Source: Dorea formicigenerans
GTDB lineage: Bacteria; Bacillota; Clostridia; Lachnospirales; Lachnospiraceae
Assembly (NCBI RefSeq): GCF_025150245.1
Contig: NZ_CP102279.1
Coordinates: 777,423 to 841,422, forward strand
Length of the DNA stretch: 64,000 bases
Direction: 5' to 3'
Part shown: in pieces, positions 36,868 to 45,596 of the stretch
Numbering within the stretch: position 1 is the stretch's first letter
How the letters are laid out: the number at the start of each line of letters is the position of its first letter
Notes under the pieces: generated by a model
Database searches by the model: none
What the model was told of the DNA's origin: nothing
The model's input: only the letters and a program-made list of their open reading frames with translations
Translations under genes and position numbers: made by a program

Positions 36868-37684
36868 GCCCCTTTTTAATTTTCAGATATGTAACACTGC
36901 TGTCTTTAAGGGGTGAGCCGTTTGTAATGATAGATTTTGTATCATACACCTGTCTGGTATATTCTTTCTGAAAGACGACATTCTCTTGTGTTAAATCCTG
37001 TAGAATATCATCTGTAAGCATTAACTTTTGTTCAATTGGCATTTTAAGGTTTTGAGATTTGAAAAATGCCTTTTTTTTGTGTTCCTTTAACTCTAGGTCT
37101 TTACCAAAATATTTGCTTAAATAACGTCCTCTGTTCTCCATGCTGTCTACATCAATGCGGTTTATTTTGATAAATCCATACGTCCATAAATCTTGTAGTT
37201 TTTCCTTTGCCACAAACGGAAAATCAAAGAAAATAACATGGTAGTGGATTGCTCCACGTTTCTGTTTCTCCCACGTTGCAATATATTTCAATGTCTGGAC
37301 TTTGGTTTGATACAGATAGTAATTTAATCGTTGTATAAAATACTTAAATTCCTTGTTGGTTATAGTGATGTCTTGAATATTCTCTCGGAATGTCAGCGTT
37401 AAAAATTTGGTCTTGTTATCAAAATTGCAGTCAACAATACGGGCAATCTCCCAACGGGTTTGCTCATAGTGTTTTTGCTTGCGCTTTAAACTGTCATATT
37501 GCTTATGAGCCGACATTTCATCAAATACTTTACGTTTATGTGCTTGTGTATTACTTGTTTTTGAATCTGAATTTGAATGGCTGTAAATTGGAGTTTCATA
37601 GAAATACACTTCTTTCGTAGTAGGAGTTTCAATGATTTTCGTATTGTATACAAAACATTGTTTTGCTTTGCCCACGAAATTCAC
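36851..37684 (-). CDS. HUH-type rolling-circle replication initiator (Rep)
   Basis: A 277-residue protein with the metal-binding HUH motif in AIHYHVIFFDFP (near residue 150) and a candidate nicking tyrosine in RYLSKYFGKDLE (near 190), after a FLTLTFRENIQD strand (motif 1). These are the three Rep/relaxase motifs of rolling-circle plasmids and phages. GTG starts at 37684 or at 37675; the latter is six bases after GAGGTG. It overlaps int. It probably replicates the excised circle; mobilisation is also possible. Confidence 0.83.
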   Translation of the reverse strand: MNFVGKAKQCFVYNTKIIETPTTKEVYFYETPIYSHSNSDSKTSNTQAHKRKVFDEMSAHKQYDSLKRKQKHYEQTRWEIARIVDCNFDNKTKFLTLTFRENIQDITITNKEFKYFIQRLNYYLYQTKVQTLKYIATWEKQKRGAIHYHVIFFDFPFVAKEKLQDLWTYGFIKINRIDVDSMENRGRYLSKYFGKDLELKEHKKKAFFKSQNLKMPIEQKLMLTDDILQDLTQENVVFQKEYTRQVYDTKSIITNGSPLKDSSVTYLKIKKGRDCTG

Positions 37685-37846
37685 CTCGTATCCTATTTTG
37701 TATGTGCTTGTTTCTACTCCGATTTTTCGGAAGATGTTGTTTTATATATCAAGTAAAGATAGAACGATATCTGTTTCCTTAAATGGTGCAGATAGTCAGC
37801 ACCTTATGACGTTGTCCGGCACTGACTATCTGCCCCCTTTAGGGAA

Positions 37847-38167
37847 CTATTTTGTTCCGGCTTTTCTGATATTGGCAGCTTCTGCTTTGACGGATAAGCG
37901 TCCATTATAAAGACTCGCCCATGTATGTAGTCCCTCAAATGAAACGGTCACTTGTCCTCTTTGCTCCAATTCTTCATTAGACACAAGCTGATTGGCATTT
38001 TTAACGCCAACTTTGATTTTCTCAAATTTCAGCTTTGGAAAAAGAACAGTGTAGTAGAAGCCTAGTTTCTCTTTGGTGTTGTAGTCAATCCATTCAGATA
38101 CTTCGACTAATTGAAATTGTTCCTCCAGTTTGTCCGGGTTTAAAATGAAATCAGTTCCTCTAATCAA
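37847..38167 (-). CDS. Small element protein upstream of rep, possibly ssDNA-binding
   Basis: A 106-residue protein opening MIRGTDFILNPDKLEEQF, beta-rich with a YYTVLFPKLKFEKIKVGV stretch. The start is TTG at 38167, after GGAGG. Small proteins of this size beside rep and int in similar elements are sometimes single-stranded DNA-binding; I do not recognise a firm family. It is the first gene of the leftward operon under the promoter at 38219-38247. Confidence 0.6.
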   Translation of the reverse strand: MIRGTDFILNPDKLEEQFQLVEVSEWIDYNTKEKLGFYYTVLFPKLKFEKIKVGVKNANQLVSNEELEQRGQVTVSFEGLHTWASLYNGRLSVKAEAANIRKAGTK

Positions 38168-38195
38168 TAAATATGACCTCCTTAAAATATTTGAT

Positions 38196-38305
38196 TATCT
38201 GATATTCAGATATTTATTATAATACAGCACAGAATAAGCGATGTCAAGAGAAATATCTTAATATCCGATAAAAAGATTGACAGAGTGAAAACATTGAAAT
38301 ATAAT
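38196..38305. promoter_or_regulatory. Divergent control region of the element with two 17-bp operators
   Basis: Leftward promoter (minus strand): TTGACA (38242-38247), 17 bp, TATTAT (38219-38224). Rightward: TTGACA (38277-38282), 17 bp, TATAAT (38300-38305). TATCTGATATTCAGATA (38196-38212) is a perfect palindrome at the leftward start point. A related imperfect one, TATCTTAATATCCGATA (38254-38270), lies between the two -35 boxes. The XRE protein at 38329 is the obvious ligand. Confidence 0.7.
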
Positions 38306-38328
38306 GAGCATAAACAAGGAGGATTGCG

Positions 38329-38745
38329 ATGAATAAAATAAAAGAATTGAGAAAAGAAAATAACATCACAGTTGCGGAATTGGCAAAAGAGTTGGGAATT
38401 TCACAAAGTATGCTGACTAACTATGAAAATGGGAATGGAACTCCAAGGGATGATTCTATATGGGATAGGTTATCACAACTGTTTGGCGTAAGCAAAAGTC
38501 ATGTTATGGGATTGACTACAGATATTGATGTGGTTCACAGAAAGAAAAAATTTAAAGCGGTTGTGGATATGTCAGAACCCATATCAATACAAGTGGAAAA
38601 TCAAACAGACATTGATATCTTGACTAAGTTGGACCTACTGGATGATGAAGATACAAACAAGGTATTAGACTTTATTAACAATCTTCTTACTATAAAGAAA
38701 TATGAGGGAATTGAAGATAGTCCAATCGAATATGTGACGAAATAG
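38329..38745 (+). CDS. XRE-family (Cro/CI-type) repressor of the element
   Basis: A 138-residue protein. The helix-turn-helix is at about 1-60 (ITVAELAKELGISQSMLTNY), followed by a C-terminal region of about 75 residues without S24 protease motifs, so it is not self-cleaving. AAGGAGG precedes the ATG. It is transcribed from a consensus promoter, divergent from the int/rep operon, and separated from it by two palindromes. This is the usual layout for a lysogeny-type switch. Confidence 0.88.
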   Translation: MNKIKELRKENNITVAELAKELGISQSMLTNYENGNGTPRDDSIWDRLSQLFGVSKSHVMGLTTDIDVVHRKKKFKAVVDMSEPISIQVENQTDIDILTKLDLLDDEDTNKVLDFINNLLTIKKYEGIEDSPIEYVTK

Positions 38746-38757
38746 CAGAAGTAATCT

Positions 38758-38835
38758 AAGGCGTCCACTTGCCCAGCCGACCCGCCGCCCTGTTAGGAAC
38801 CGTCGCTCTGGGCATCCTTCGGAACGTTGGTTTTT
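38758..38835. other. GC-rich hairpin region, possible replication or transfer origin
   Basis: A GC-rich island in an AT-rich element, with GCCCAG (38771-38776) pairing with CTGGGC (38808-38813) around CCGCCGCCCTGTTAGGAACC. No reading frame. For an element with an HUH Rep this could be the double-strand origin, but no nick site is proven. Confidence 0.35.
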
Positions 38836-38880
38836 GAAAGAACACGAACAAGAAAGAACTAGATGTGGAAAGTATACAGA

Positions 38881-38928
38881 GAATAGCAGACAGCACGATT
38901 GCGAAAGTGTTGTCTGTTATTCTTTTTC
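38881..38928 (+). terminator. Terminator after the repressor
   Basis: GAATAGCAGACAGCAC (38881-38896) pairs with GTGTTGTCTGTTATTC (38907-38922), then TTTTTCTT. Confidence 0.85.
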
Positions 38929-39237
38929 TTAGTCATATTCAAAAACAACGGTTTTAAAGGGTTTCTCTCCATAACGAATCAGCCATGCAGAATAATAGAG
39001 ATTGATTTCAAGGGTAGTAGGAGTGCCGTTAATCTTGTTGTGTTCTGTTTCGATTTTACGAATAGTCTCATCAATTCCCCAATATTTGTAAACAATAACA
39101 GTTAGCTCCGTGTCTCGTGTGCCTTGATTACTGAATGACATGCTGTTACGGACATGGTAATCGGGCAGACTGATGTAATAGCAGATTCCGGCAATTAGAC
39201 AGAACAATAAAAATGTAGTTATGACTTTTATTTTCAT
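38929..39237 (-). CDS. Hypothetical exported or membrane-anchored protein
   Basis: A 102-residue protein with a signal-like N-terminus (MKIKVITTFLLFCLIAGICYY) and a short extracytoplasmic domain containing TELTVIVYKYWG. It has no lipobox in the usual position and no known domain. The start at 39237 is eight bases after GAGAGGTG. It is probably cargo of the integrative element. Confidence 0.65.
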   Translation of the reverse strand: MKIKVITTFLLFCLIAGICYYISLPDYHVRNSMSFSNQGTRDTELTVIVYKYWGIDETIRKIETEHNKINGTPTTLEINLYYSAWLIRYGEKPFKTVVFEYD

Positions 39238-39351
39238 GTGTATGCACCTCTCTTTCTTAAATCCCTAAGGGGATAACTATATAGTACCTCGCTGTATAGT
39301 GAATTACTACATAAAGATTTATTAAATATACTTTGTGTAGGGGTGATGTAT

Positions 39352-39567
39352 ATGAATTATGGACATTTAGAGTTAAGGATAGAAGAACTGTTGAAAGAAC
39401 GGGATATCAGTAAGAATACCATTTGCAAAGAGTTGGATATTCCGAGGTCAAATTTTAACAGATATTGCAGAAATGAATTTCAAAGGCTGGATGCAAATTT
39501 GATTTGTAAGTTATGTGATTATTTTGATTGTGAAGTTGGCGAATTGATTTGTTATGTAAAAGAATAA
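39352..39567 (+). CDS. Small XRE-type HTH regulator
   Basis: A 71-residue protein consisting of one helix-turn-helix domain (ERDISKNTICKELDIPRSNF). It is like YozG/Cro-type small regulators. The start at 39352 is about nine bases after AGGGG; ATG and GTG codons just upstream are also in frame. It may regulate the element's cargo genes; no target is shown. Confidence 0.78.
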   Translation: MNYGHLELRIEELLKERDISKNTICKELDIPRSNFNRYCRNEFQRLDANLICKLCDYFDCEVGELICYVKE

Positions 39568-39748
39568 CGAGCTGTTGCTGTTATTGGCATGGAATGGATA
39601 AAAGGGTATGCGGAGGTGTGAAAGTCTCTCATACCTTTTTACTTGTGTATTTTATAAAATCGAATTATACTGTGAGTAGTGAAAGTTAAGCAAATAGAAT
39701 TTGTAAATCTGGACAAATCCGATTTATTATATGAAAGGAAATTATATT

Positions 39749-40162
39749 ATGAAAATTGATGTATGTTCAAAGAAAGAACAGGATTATATTATTGAAAGAC
39801 TGGTGGAATATAATCTATCTCAGGTTGAGGCTAAACAGAAAGAAAATTTCATAGATTTAAGCAAGAAAATCGGTAAGGATGATAAGATTGTTGCTGGTAT
39901 TGTAGCAAGGATGTATTGTTGGAATGTAGTTTATGTTGATACATTGTGGGTCGATTCTAGTTATAGAGGGAAAAAACTTGGTAGCTTACTTTTAGAAGAA
40001 GTTGAAAATGATGCTAAATCAAAAGGTGCTAAACTTATTCATCTTGATACATTTGATTTTCAAGCCAAAGAATTTTATGAGAAGCAAGGGTATATTGTAT
40101 TTGGTATATTAGAAAATTGTCCAGAAAAGCATTATAGATATTATTTGAAAAAAGTCTTATAG
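39749..40162 (+). CDS. GNAT-family N-acetyltransferase
   Basis: A 137-residue GCN5-related acetyltransferase. The acetyl-CoA loop is SSYRGKKLGSLLLEEVENDA (residues about 72-91), followed by LIHLDTFDFQAKEFYEKQGY. The substrate is unknown. The ATG at 39749 follows AAAGGAA. It is the last gene before the element's right end, with a terminator at 40256-40291, and is AT-rich like the rest of the element. Confidence 0.88.
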   Translation: MKIDVCSKKEQDYIIERLVEYNLSQVEAKQKENFIDLSKKIGKDDKIVAGIVARMYCWNVVYVDTLWVDSSYRGKKLGSLLLEEVENDAKSKGAKLIHLDTFDFQAKEFYEKQGYIVFGILENCPEKHYRYYLKKVL

Positions 40163-40255
40163 TTCTTAAATCAAACTTTTGGTCAATATATAAAACTCGA
40201 CAACTTCCAGTTTGTCAAAATTAAGTACATAATCTTGCTTGGCACAATGGCGGAA

Positions 40256-40291
40256 ATTAGCCACAGGGAACACCTATGGCTAGTGTTTTTT
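40256..40291 (+). terminator. Terminator after the GNAT gene
   Basis: ATTAGCCACAGG (40256-40267) pairs with CCTATGGCTAGT (40273-40284), then GTTTTTT. Confidence 0.8.
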
Positions 40292-40382
40292 AGCTAATCT
40301 ATTGAATTTAATAAACTTTTAGAACAAACGGATATACAAGTTTTCCTTTCTGACCGTTTAGGTCGCTTGTTTATATTTGTCA

Positions 40383-40405
40383 TTGGTTGGCTTTTGGTTG
40401 GGATT
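40383..40405 (+). repeat. Right arm-type repeat of the integrative element
   Basis: A direct repeat of 35519-35540, with one extra T between the two GGTTGG motifs. It lies about 45 bp inside the right core. Confidence 0.65.
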
Positions 40406-40449
40406 CTTAAATACCCCTTACAAAGCCCGTAAATACGTTGTTCGTTGAC

Positions 40450-40484
40450 CGTAGAGGTCGCAAGTTCAAATCTTGTCACTCCGA
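40450..40484 (+). other. Right attachment site: displaced tRNA-Pro 3' end
   Basis: It begins with the core CGTAGAGGTCGC shared with tRNA-Pro (35435-35446), then GCAAGTTCAAATCTTG as an alternative T-arm and TCACTCCGA as acceptor. There is no 5' half, so it is not a functional tRNA. It is best read as the original chromosomal tRNA end pushed away by integration. Confidence 0.8.
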
Positions 40485-40603
40485 CTATGATTGGTCGCAA
40501 AGCTGATATATGGTTAGTTTTGTGGCTTTTCTTTTTTTGTAAAGTTGTAGTTTAAATATTTTCCATGGTATACTGAGTTTATAGAGTTGGAAGGGGGAAT
40601 ATT

Positions 40604-41590
40604 ATGACTGATAAAAAAGAAAAGTCAATGATACAGTATTTCTTATTATTCATGTTTAGTTTTGAAATTCTATTTATTTTTTTGGGGATTTTATATAATC
40701 AGGTGTTTCATTTAAAAAAATTCTCAGAAGGTTATATTTTGATGCTTTTACCAACCATGAGTACTTTGTTTGCAAAACAACGGGCATCAAGTCAGAATGA
40801 ATCCAATAAATTTTTTAAGTTTTATAAAATTTGTTTTGCAGGAATGACGATATATACTGTAATATCTGTTGTTATTCCAAGTAGTGCCGTTATATCTCAA
40901 ATATTGATGATAGCTGAATCATTATGTAGTATTTACTTTTTACAATCCATTGGAGAAAATACTTTGGCAAATATAGGTCTGTCTTATAATGTTTCGTTTA
41001 AGGAAGTATTGAAATATGCGTTGCTTTATATCGCTATTTTTATTCTTATGGTTCGAGTGGAATTCGTATGTGATTATCTAAAAACAGGAGATGTAGCGCA
41101 ATTAAAGGTTCCATTGGCAGATGTGAAACAGCTAGTTGGTTTTGTTCCACTGTTTATCTTTACATTTATTGTATTCTTGGGCGAGGAATATGGTTGGGGA
41201 TATTTTATGTTTCCATTGCTGGAGAAGGAATATGGGGTTTATAAAGCAATATTTTTCCTTGGAACGATAGAAGTGCTTTTTCATTTGCCGATAGATTATA
41301 TGATAACTAAACTTCCAATTACTTTTTTTATTGGACGGTCTGTTATGCTTATTAGCCATACAATTTTTATGTGTTGGATTTATAAGCGGACATCAACTAT
41401 ATGGATTGCAGTGGTGATTCATTTCTTAAATAATAATTTATTAGGATTATGGAAATTAACAGAGAATAGCTTTACATTTTCAACGCCATTGGCAGTCATT
41501 TGTTATGTTGTAATATTCGGCTCGTTTATCTTTTCAAAAACATTAAAAAATCAAAGAAAGCCAGTTGCAAAGGAATTTTCTGTGCTATAA
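40604..41590 (+). CDS. CPBP-family intramembrane metalloprotease
   Basis: A 328-residue membrane protein with about eight hydrophobic segments. The CPBP (Abi/CAAX protease-like) motif 1 is GEEYGWGYFMFPLLE near residue 196. Motif 2 is LFHLPIDY near 224, and motif 3 is VVIHFLNNNLLG near 271. Relatives process prenylated or bacteriocin-related peptides or give immunity; here no peptide gene is adjacent. GGAAGGGGG precedes the ATG. It lies just outside the right attachment site but is equally AT-rich, so an older acquisition is possible. Confidence 0.87.
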   Translation: MTDKKEKSMIQYFLLFMFSFEILFIFLGILYNQVFHLKKFSEGYILMLLPTMSTLFAKQRASSQNESNKFFKFYKICFAGMTIYTVISVVIPSSAVISQILMIAESLCSIYFLQSIGENTLANIGLSYNVSFKEVLKYALLYIAIFILMVRVEFVCDYLKTGDVAQLKVPLADVKQLVGFVPLFIFTFIVFLGEEYGWGYFMFPLLEKEYGVYKAIFFLGTIEVLFHLPIDYMITKLPITFFIGRSVMLISHTIFMCWIYKRTSTIWIAVVIHFLNNNLLGLWKLTENSFTFSTPLAVICYVVIFGSFIFSKTLKNQRKPVAKEFSVL

Positions 41591-41644
41591 TGAAAGAACA
41601 GCTTGATTGTGCCAAGGCACATTCATTGTTCTAGGAGTGACATC

Positions 41645-42463
41645 ATGAAAATAGGTATTTTTGACTCGGGCATGGGTGGGTTGTCTGTTCTGCACCGTGC
41701 ACTTCGCATGATACCAGAAGCAGATTTTCTCTATTATGCGGACGAGGAGCACGTCCCATATGGGGAAAAAACAAGAGAGCAAGTCCGGGGATATATTGAC
41801 GAAATTATAGCATTTATGATAAAGAAGCAGGTAGATGCGATTGTGATTGCCTGCAATACAGCTACGAGTGTGGCCACAAAAGAATACAGAAGTCAGTTTC
41901 CACTGCCGATTGTGGGCATGGAACCGGCAGTGAAAAAAGCAGTAGAAGAATATGCTGACAGACCGGGAAGAATCCTGGTGGCAGCAACACCAATCACAAT
42001 TCAAGGAGACAAGCTTCATCACTTGGTGGACCGGGTGGATAAGCGTGATATGGTAGATCTGGTTGCGCTCCCAAAGCTGGTTAGATTTGCAGAGCAGGAA
42101 ATATTTGATCAGGATCAGGTTGTGCCGTATCTTAAGGAGGCGCTGAAGGATTATCCATTAGAGGAATATAAAGCATTTGTCCTTGGCTGTACGCATTTTA
42201 ATTATTTCAAAGAGAGCTATCAGGAGATTTTCCCGAATAAGATAGAATTTGTAGATGGAAATGAAGGAGCACTTCGGGAATTAATCCGTAGAATGGAAAA
42301 AGAGTGTGATACGATCAGTGTGAAGAATGGGGCTAATGATGCAGAGGAATTTTCAAAAACTGATCGGGTTACATATTATTTTTCTGGTAAGCAGATTTCA
42401 GCGGCAGACCAGATACGTATTGACAAATATATGTGTCAGTTAGACCGAATGGCACTTATATAA
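41645..42463 (+). CDS. murI: Glutamate racemase
   Basis: A 272-residue cofactor-independent racemase that supplies D-glutamate for peptidoglycan. The two catalytic cysteines are in VIACNTATSVAT (near residue 73) and LGCTHFNYF (near 184). FDSGMGGLSVL and YYADEEHVPYG at the N-terminus bind substrate. The start at 41645 follows AGGAGTGAC; an upstream in-frame start at 41603 lacks this. Confidence 0.96.
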   Translation: MKIGIFDSGMGGLSVLHRALRMIPEADFLYYADEEHVPYGEKTREQVRGYIDEIIAFMIKKQVDAIVIACNTATSVATKEYRSQFPLPIVGMEPAVKKAVEEYADRPGRILVAATPITIQGDKLHHLVDRVDKRDMVDLVALPKLVRFAEQEIFDQDQVVPYLKEALKDYPLEEYKAFVLGCTHFNYFKESYQEIFPNKIEFVDGNEGALRELIRRMEKECDTISVKNGANDAEEFSKTDRVTYYFSGKQISAADQIRIDKYMCQLDRMALI

Positions 42464-42490
42464 AATCCCATATAAAGGAGGATGACAAAT

Positions 42491-43171
42491 ATGAGGTATC
42501 AGATTCAGGGAGATACTCTTCCGGTTGTGATCTGCCAGCTTGAAGCGGGTGAGCGGATGATTACGGAAGGAGGCGGTATGTCCTGGATGTCTCCGAACAT
42601 GAAGATGGAGACAACGACCAATGGAGGGATTGGGAAAGCTGTAGGAAGAATGTTCTCAGGAGAGAAGATGTTCCAGAATATTTACACTGCACAGGGAGGC
42701 AACGGAATGATCGCATTTGCTTCTTGCTTTCCAGGATCGATTCGTGCATTTAACATCAGACCGGGGCAGGAAATGATCTTCCAGAAGAGTGCATTTCTGG
42801 CAAGTGAAGCGGGAGTACAGTTGTCTGTACATTTCCATAAGAAAGTGGCTTCCGGATTATTTGGAGGAGAAGGATTTGTTCTTCAGAAAGTCAGCGGACA
42901 GGGAGTTGCATTTGCGGAATTTGACGGACATGTAGTGGAATATGAACTGCAGCCGGGACAGCAGATTGTGATTGATACGGGACATCTTGCAGCAATGACA
43001 GCCAGTTGTCAGATGGATATTCAGACTGTGCCGGGCGTGAAGAATATGCTTTTTGGAGGCGAAGGGCTGTTTAATACCGTGATTACAGGACCGGGAAGGG
43101 TATGGCTTCAGACAATGCCGATCAGTAATGTTGCCGGGGCACTCAGACCATATATTCCGTCAGGCTCATAA
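42491..43171 (+). CDS. TIGR00266/AIM24-family protein
   Basis: A 226-residue all-beta protein of the TIGR00266 (AIM24, tryptophan-RNA-binding-attenuator-like fold) family, with EGGGMSWMSPNMKMET near residue 28, GQEMIFQKSAFLAS, and GGEGLFNTVITGPGRVWLQT near the end. The function is unknown; these occur widely in bacteria. The ATG at 42491 is nine bases after AAAGGAGG, whereas the ATG at 42482 touches it. Confidence 0.9.
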   Translation: MRYQIQGDTLPVVICQLEAGERMITEGGGMSWMSPNMKMETTTNGGIGKAVGRMFSGEKMFQNIYTAQGGNGMIAFASCFPGSIRAFNIRPGQEMIFQKSAFLASEAGVQLSVHFHKKVASGLFGGEGFVLQKVSGQGVAFAEFDGHVVEYELQPGQQIVIDTGHLAAMTASCQMDIQTVPGVKNMLFGGEGLFNTVITGPGRVWLQTMPISNVAGALRPYIPSGS

Positions 43172-43189
43172 GGTGAGGTATTTATAAGG

Positions 43190-43265
43190 CGCACGGATAA
43201 AAAACTGGTTATTATAGGTGCAATTCAAATTTGCATATAGCCAAGTTTTGAATCCGTGCGTTTAT
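43190..43265 (+). terminator. Long interrupted hairpin after the TIGR00266 gene
   Basis: CGCACGGAT (43190-43198) pairs with ATCCGTGCG (43252-43260). Further pairs AAAACTGG/CCAAGTTTT and TGCAA/TTGCA lie inside. TTTATAATTTT follows, so termination is possible but the structure is unusually long. Confidence 0.55.
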
Positions 43266-43297
43266 AATTTTAACAATACAGGAATAGAGGAAGTGAG

Positions 43298-44584
43298 ATG
43301 GAAATGGAGAAGGTGAAGAAGGAGCTCATGCATATGTTTCATGCGTGGAGAATATTGTTAGGGAGTCTGGTGAAATGGATTCTATTATCGATTGTGATTG
43401 GCGGTGTGATCGGTGTCATCGCCAGTGCATTTGCGAATCTGATCACGTGGGCAACGGACTTTCGTATGGGGCATATGTGGATGGTATATCTGCTGCCTTT
43501 TGCAGGTCTCATGATTGTTTTTCTTTATCATGTTACGGGGCAAGAGAAGAATGCCGGAACAGATATGGTGCTTATGGTAGTACGGTCAGATCAGAATACG
43601 ATGCCGGGAAGAGTGGCACCATTGATTTTGATTGCGACAGCTTTGACGCATTTGTTTGGAGGTTCTGCCGGCCGGGAAGGTGCGGCACTTCAGTTTGGGG
43701 CAAGCCTCGGAAATTGGCTGGGACGTAAGATACATTTGAATGAGAGTGATAAACGTATTATGACGCTGGCGGGTATGAGCGCAGCTTTTGCAGCACTATT
43801 TGGAACGCCGATGGCAGCAGCAGTGTTCCCGATGGAGGTTATCAGCGTCGGGATTATGTATTATGCAGCGCTCGTTCCGTGCGTGTTCTCCGCATTTATC
43901 GGAGAGCGGATTTCAATCTTTATGGGAGTTCGGACATTGACTGCGCCGTATCCCGTAGAAGAAGTTCCGAATTTTTATGGAATCGCGTGGGGAAAAGCAA
44001 TTCTTCTGGCAATCTGTTTTGCATTTGCCGGAGCGCTGTTTTGCGTGATGTTACATATTTTTGAAAAGCAGTTGAAAAAATGGTTTCAGAATCCGTACCT
44101 TCGTGTGTTTGTTGGAGGTGTGACAGTCGTTCTTTTGTGGAAGATTACGGGAACAGATACCTATCTGGGGCTTGGTGGAGGTACGATTGCGCAGAGCTTT
44201 GCAGAACCGCAGAAATTGTGGGTTTTTTTGCTGAAAATACTATTTACATGTATCACACTTTGTTCTGGTTTTAAAGGCGGTGAGATAGTCCCGTCACTGT
44301 TTATTGGGGCGACATTCGGCTCCGCACTGGCACCGATATTTGGCTTGCCGGTAGATATCTGTGCAGCGTGTGGCATGGTAGGCGTGTTCTGTGCTGTGAC
44401 AAACAGTCCGATCAGCTCCCTTCTGATTGCATTTGAGCTGTTTGGATTTGCAGGAATGCCGTATTTCTGTACCGTAATAGCAGTCAGCTATCTGCTGTCT
44501 GGATATCAGAGCCTTTATAAAGCGCAGAAGATTGTGTACTCCAAGACGGAAAATAAATACATAGATAGAAATACGACCTCTTAA
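43298..44584 (+). CDS. ClC-family chloride channel or H+/Cl- antiporter
   Basis: A 428-residue membrane protein with about ten hydrophobic segments. The chloride-filter motif reads GGSAGREGAALQFGASLGNW (GREGP variant, near residue 120), and GFKGGEIVPSLFIGATFG is near residue 325 (the GxFxP-like motif with GEIVP). There are no CBS domains. Such proteins move chloride or fluoride and may aid acid resistance. The fluoride-specific GREGV/GMP signatures are not exact, so the ion is left open. The ATG at 43298 follows GAGGAAG. Confidence 0.9.
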   Translation: MEMEKVKKELMHMFHAWRILLGSLVKWILLSIVIGGVIGVIASAFANLITWATDFRMGHMWMVYLLPFAGLMIVFLYHVTGQEKNAGTDMVLMVVRSDQNTMPGRVAPLILIATALTHLFGGSAGREGAALQFGASLGNWLGRKIHLNESDKRIMTLAGMSAAFAALFGTPMAAAVFPMEVISVGIMYYAALVPCVFSAFIGERISIFMGVRTLTAPYPVEEVPNFYGIAWGKAILLAICFAFAGALFCVMLHIFEKQLKKWFQNPYLRVFVGGVTVVLLWKITGTDTYLGLGGGTIAQSFAEPQKLWVFLLKILFTCITLCSGFKGGEIVPSLFIGATFGSALAPIFGLPVDICAACGMVGVFCAVTNSPISSLLIAFELFGFAGMPYFCTVIAVSYLLSGYQSLYKAQKIVYSKTENKYIDRNTTS

Positions 44585-44596
44585 AATAATAAAAAT

Positions 44597-44645
44597 GCCA
44601 CACAGACAGGTGACGAAAGAAAGCCTTGAATCTGTGTGGCGCTTT
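44597..44645. terminator. Bidirectional terminator
   Basis: GCCACACAGA (44597-44606) and TCTGTGTGGC (44631-44640) form a ten-pair stem. On the minus strand it is followed by ATTTTTATTATTTT, serving the leftward repressor gene; on the plus strand by GCTTTTGC. Confidence 0.75.
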
Positions 44646-44673
44646 TGCTAAAAAAACAATCAATTGAAATTAG

Positions 44674-45405
44674 TTAGCGTCGCAGGACTGCAATCACGAC
44701 TCCGAATTTTAGCCATTGTACCATATCGGTATGATTGTTCGGGTCAACTGTGATAATATCGCCATAACCGTTGATCGGGAGCAGCTGACAAGGATTTCCC
44801 TGTTGCATCTTGCGGATAAATGCGCGGCCGGTCGGCTTGTGGATCAGGATACAGGTGTCACCGTCACGCGGAGGTTTCTTTGAAATTCCCAGGATATCAT
44901 TTCTGACATACACAGGATTAAGGTGGTTGGAAGTAATGCGAATGCCACAATGCAGGCGTTCACCATATTTCTTAATATATTCTGGACAGTAGATACGTTC
45001 TTCATTCGCAGAATCCAGTACCATACCATCTTCCATGTTGCCGGTCAGTACAAGAACATCCAGCATATTTTCTGAATCCTGCTCGTGACTCATCATTTCC
45101 AGTTCGAAATCAATCTTGCCACTGATGTATGCCTTCTGGCGATTATTTAACAGACGAAACTTTTTCAGACATTCCATTTCCGGATTATCATTTCCAAATA
45201 ACTCATAAAGAAAATGCCCTGTCAGTTTGTAGATTTGCATGGCGATCATGATATCAATTTTGTCAGTCCTCCGAGAAATGATATTTTTGTAAGTAGACAC
45301 TGAAATTTCCAGTTTGGATGCAAATTCTGCCTGTGTCATTCCAAGATTTAAACGTTCCTTTTCCAAATTCTGGACAAAACAGTCCAATAATACATTTTTC
45401 GTCAT
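44674..45405 (-). CDS. XRE-type regulator with S24-like C-terminal domain
   Basis: A 243-residue protein. The HTH is at about 10-65 (GMTQAEFASKLEISVSTYKN). The C-terminal half (about 150-243) resembles the LexA/CI S24 fold, with GISKKPPRDGDTCILIHKPT. The usual Ser-Lys catalytic pair is not clear. The start at 45405 is chosen over 45462, which has no ribosome site. It is divergent from the Spo0A-C-like gene, and a perfect palindrome lies between them. Confidence 0.72.
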   Translation of the reverse strand: MTKNVLLDCFVQNLEKERLNLGMTQAEFASKLEISVSTYKNIISRRTDKIDIMIAMQIYKLTGHFLYELFGNDNPEMECLKKFRLLNNRQKAYISGKIDFELEMMSHEQDSENMLDVLVLTGNMEDGMVLDSANEERIYCPEYIKKYGERLHCGIRITSNHLNPVYVRNDILGISKKPPRDGDTCILIHKPTGRAFIRKMQQGNPCQLLPINGYGDIITVDPNNHTDMVQWLKFGVVIAVLRR

Positions 45406-45522
45406 ATTTGTCTCGATTTCCCCTTTTTTGTTTGCTGGAATAATGGACAAAAAACTGACCATTTATAAAATGATGTTGAAAAAAAGTCGTAAATTTCGGT
45501 TAAGTAATTAGCTTAGTAGTTG

Positions 45523-45551
45523 GATATAATACTTTATGTAAGTATTATATC
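45523..45551. promoter_or_regulatory. 29-bp palindromic operator between divergent regulators
   Basis: GATATAATACTT (45523-45534), five bases, AAGTATTATATC (45540-45551): a perfect inverted repeat. It includes a TATAAT in each direction, so it covers the -10 region of the Spo0A-C-like gene and possibly of the divergent gene. Confidence 0.65.
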
Positions 45552-45596
45552 AAGTGCATTTTTTTAAATCAACTACAGAATCAGGGGGGACGTAAC

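Noticed and set aside
37690-37846. Possible short gene between rep and the preceding small element gene
   Set aside because: The plus-strand frame here has no ribosome site and overlaps rep; the stretch is probably an intergenic hairpin region (GTCAGCACC/GGCACTGAC-like pairing).
40294-40500. 68-residue minus-strand frame with GVTRFELATSTVNEQ
   Set aside because: It is the antisense reading of the displaced tRNA 3' end, a common false protein.
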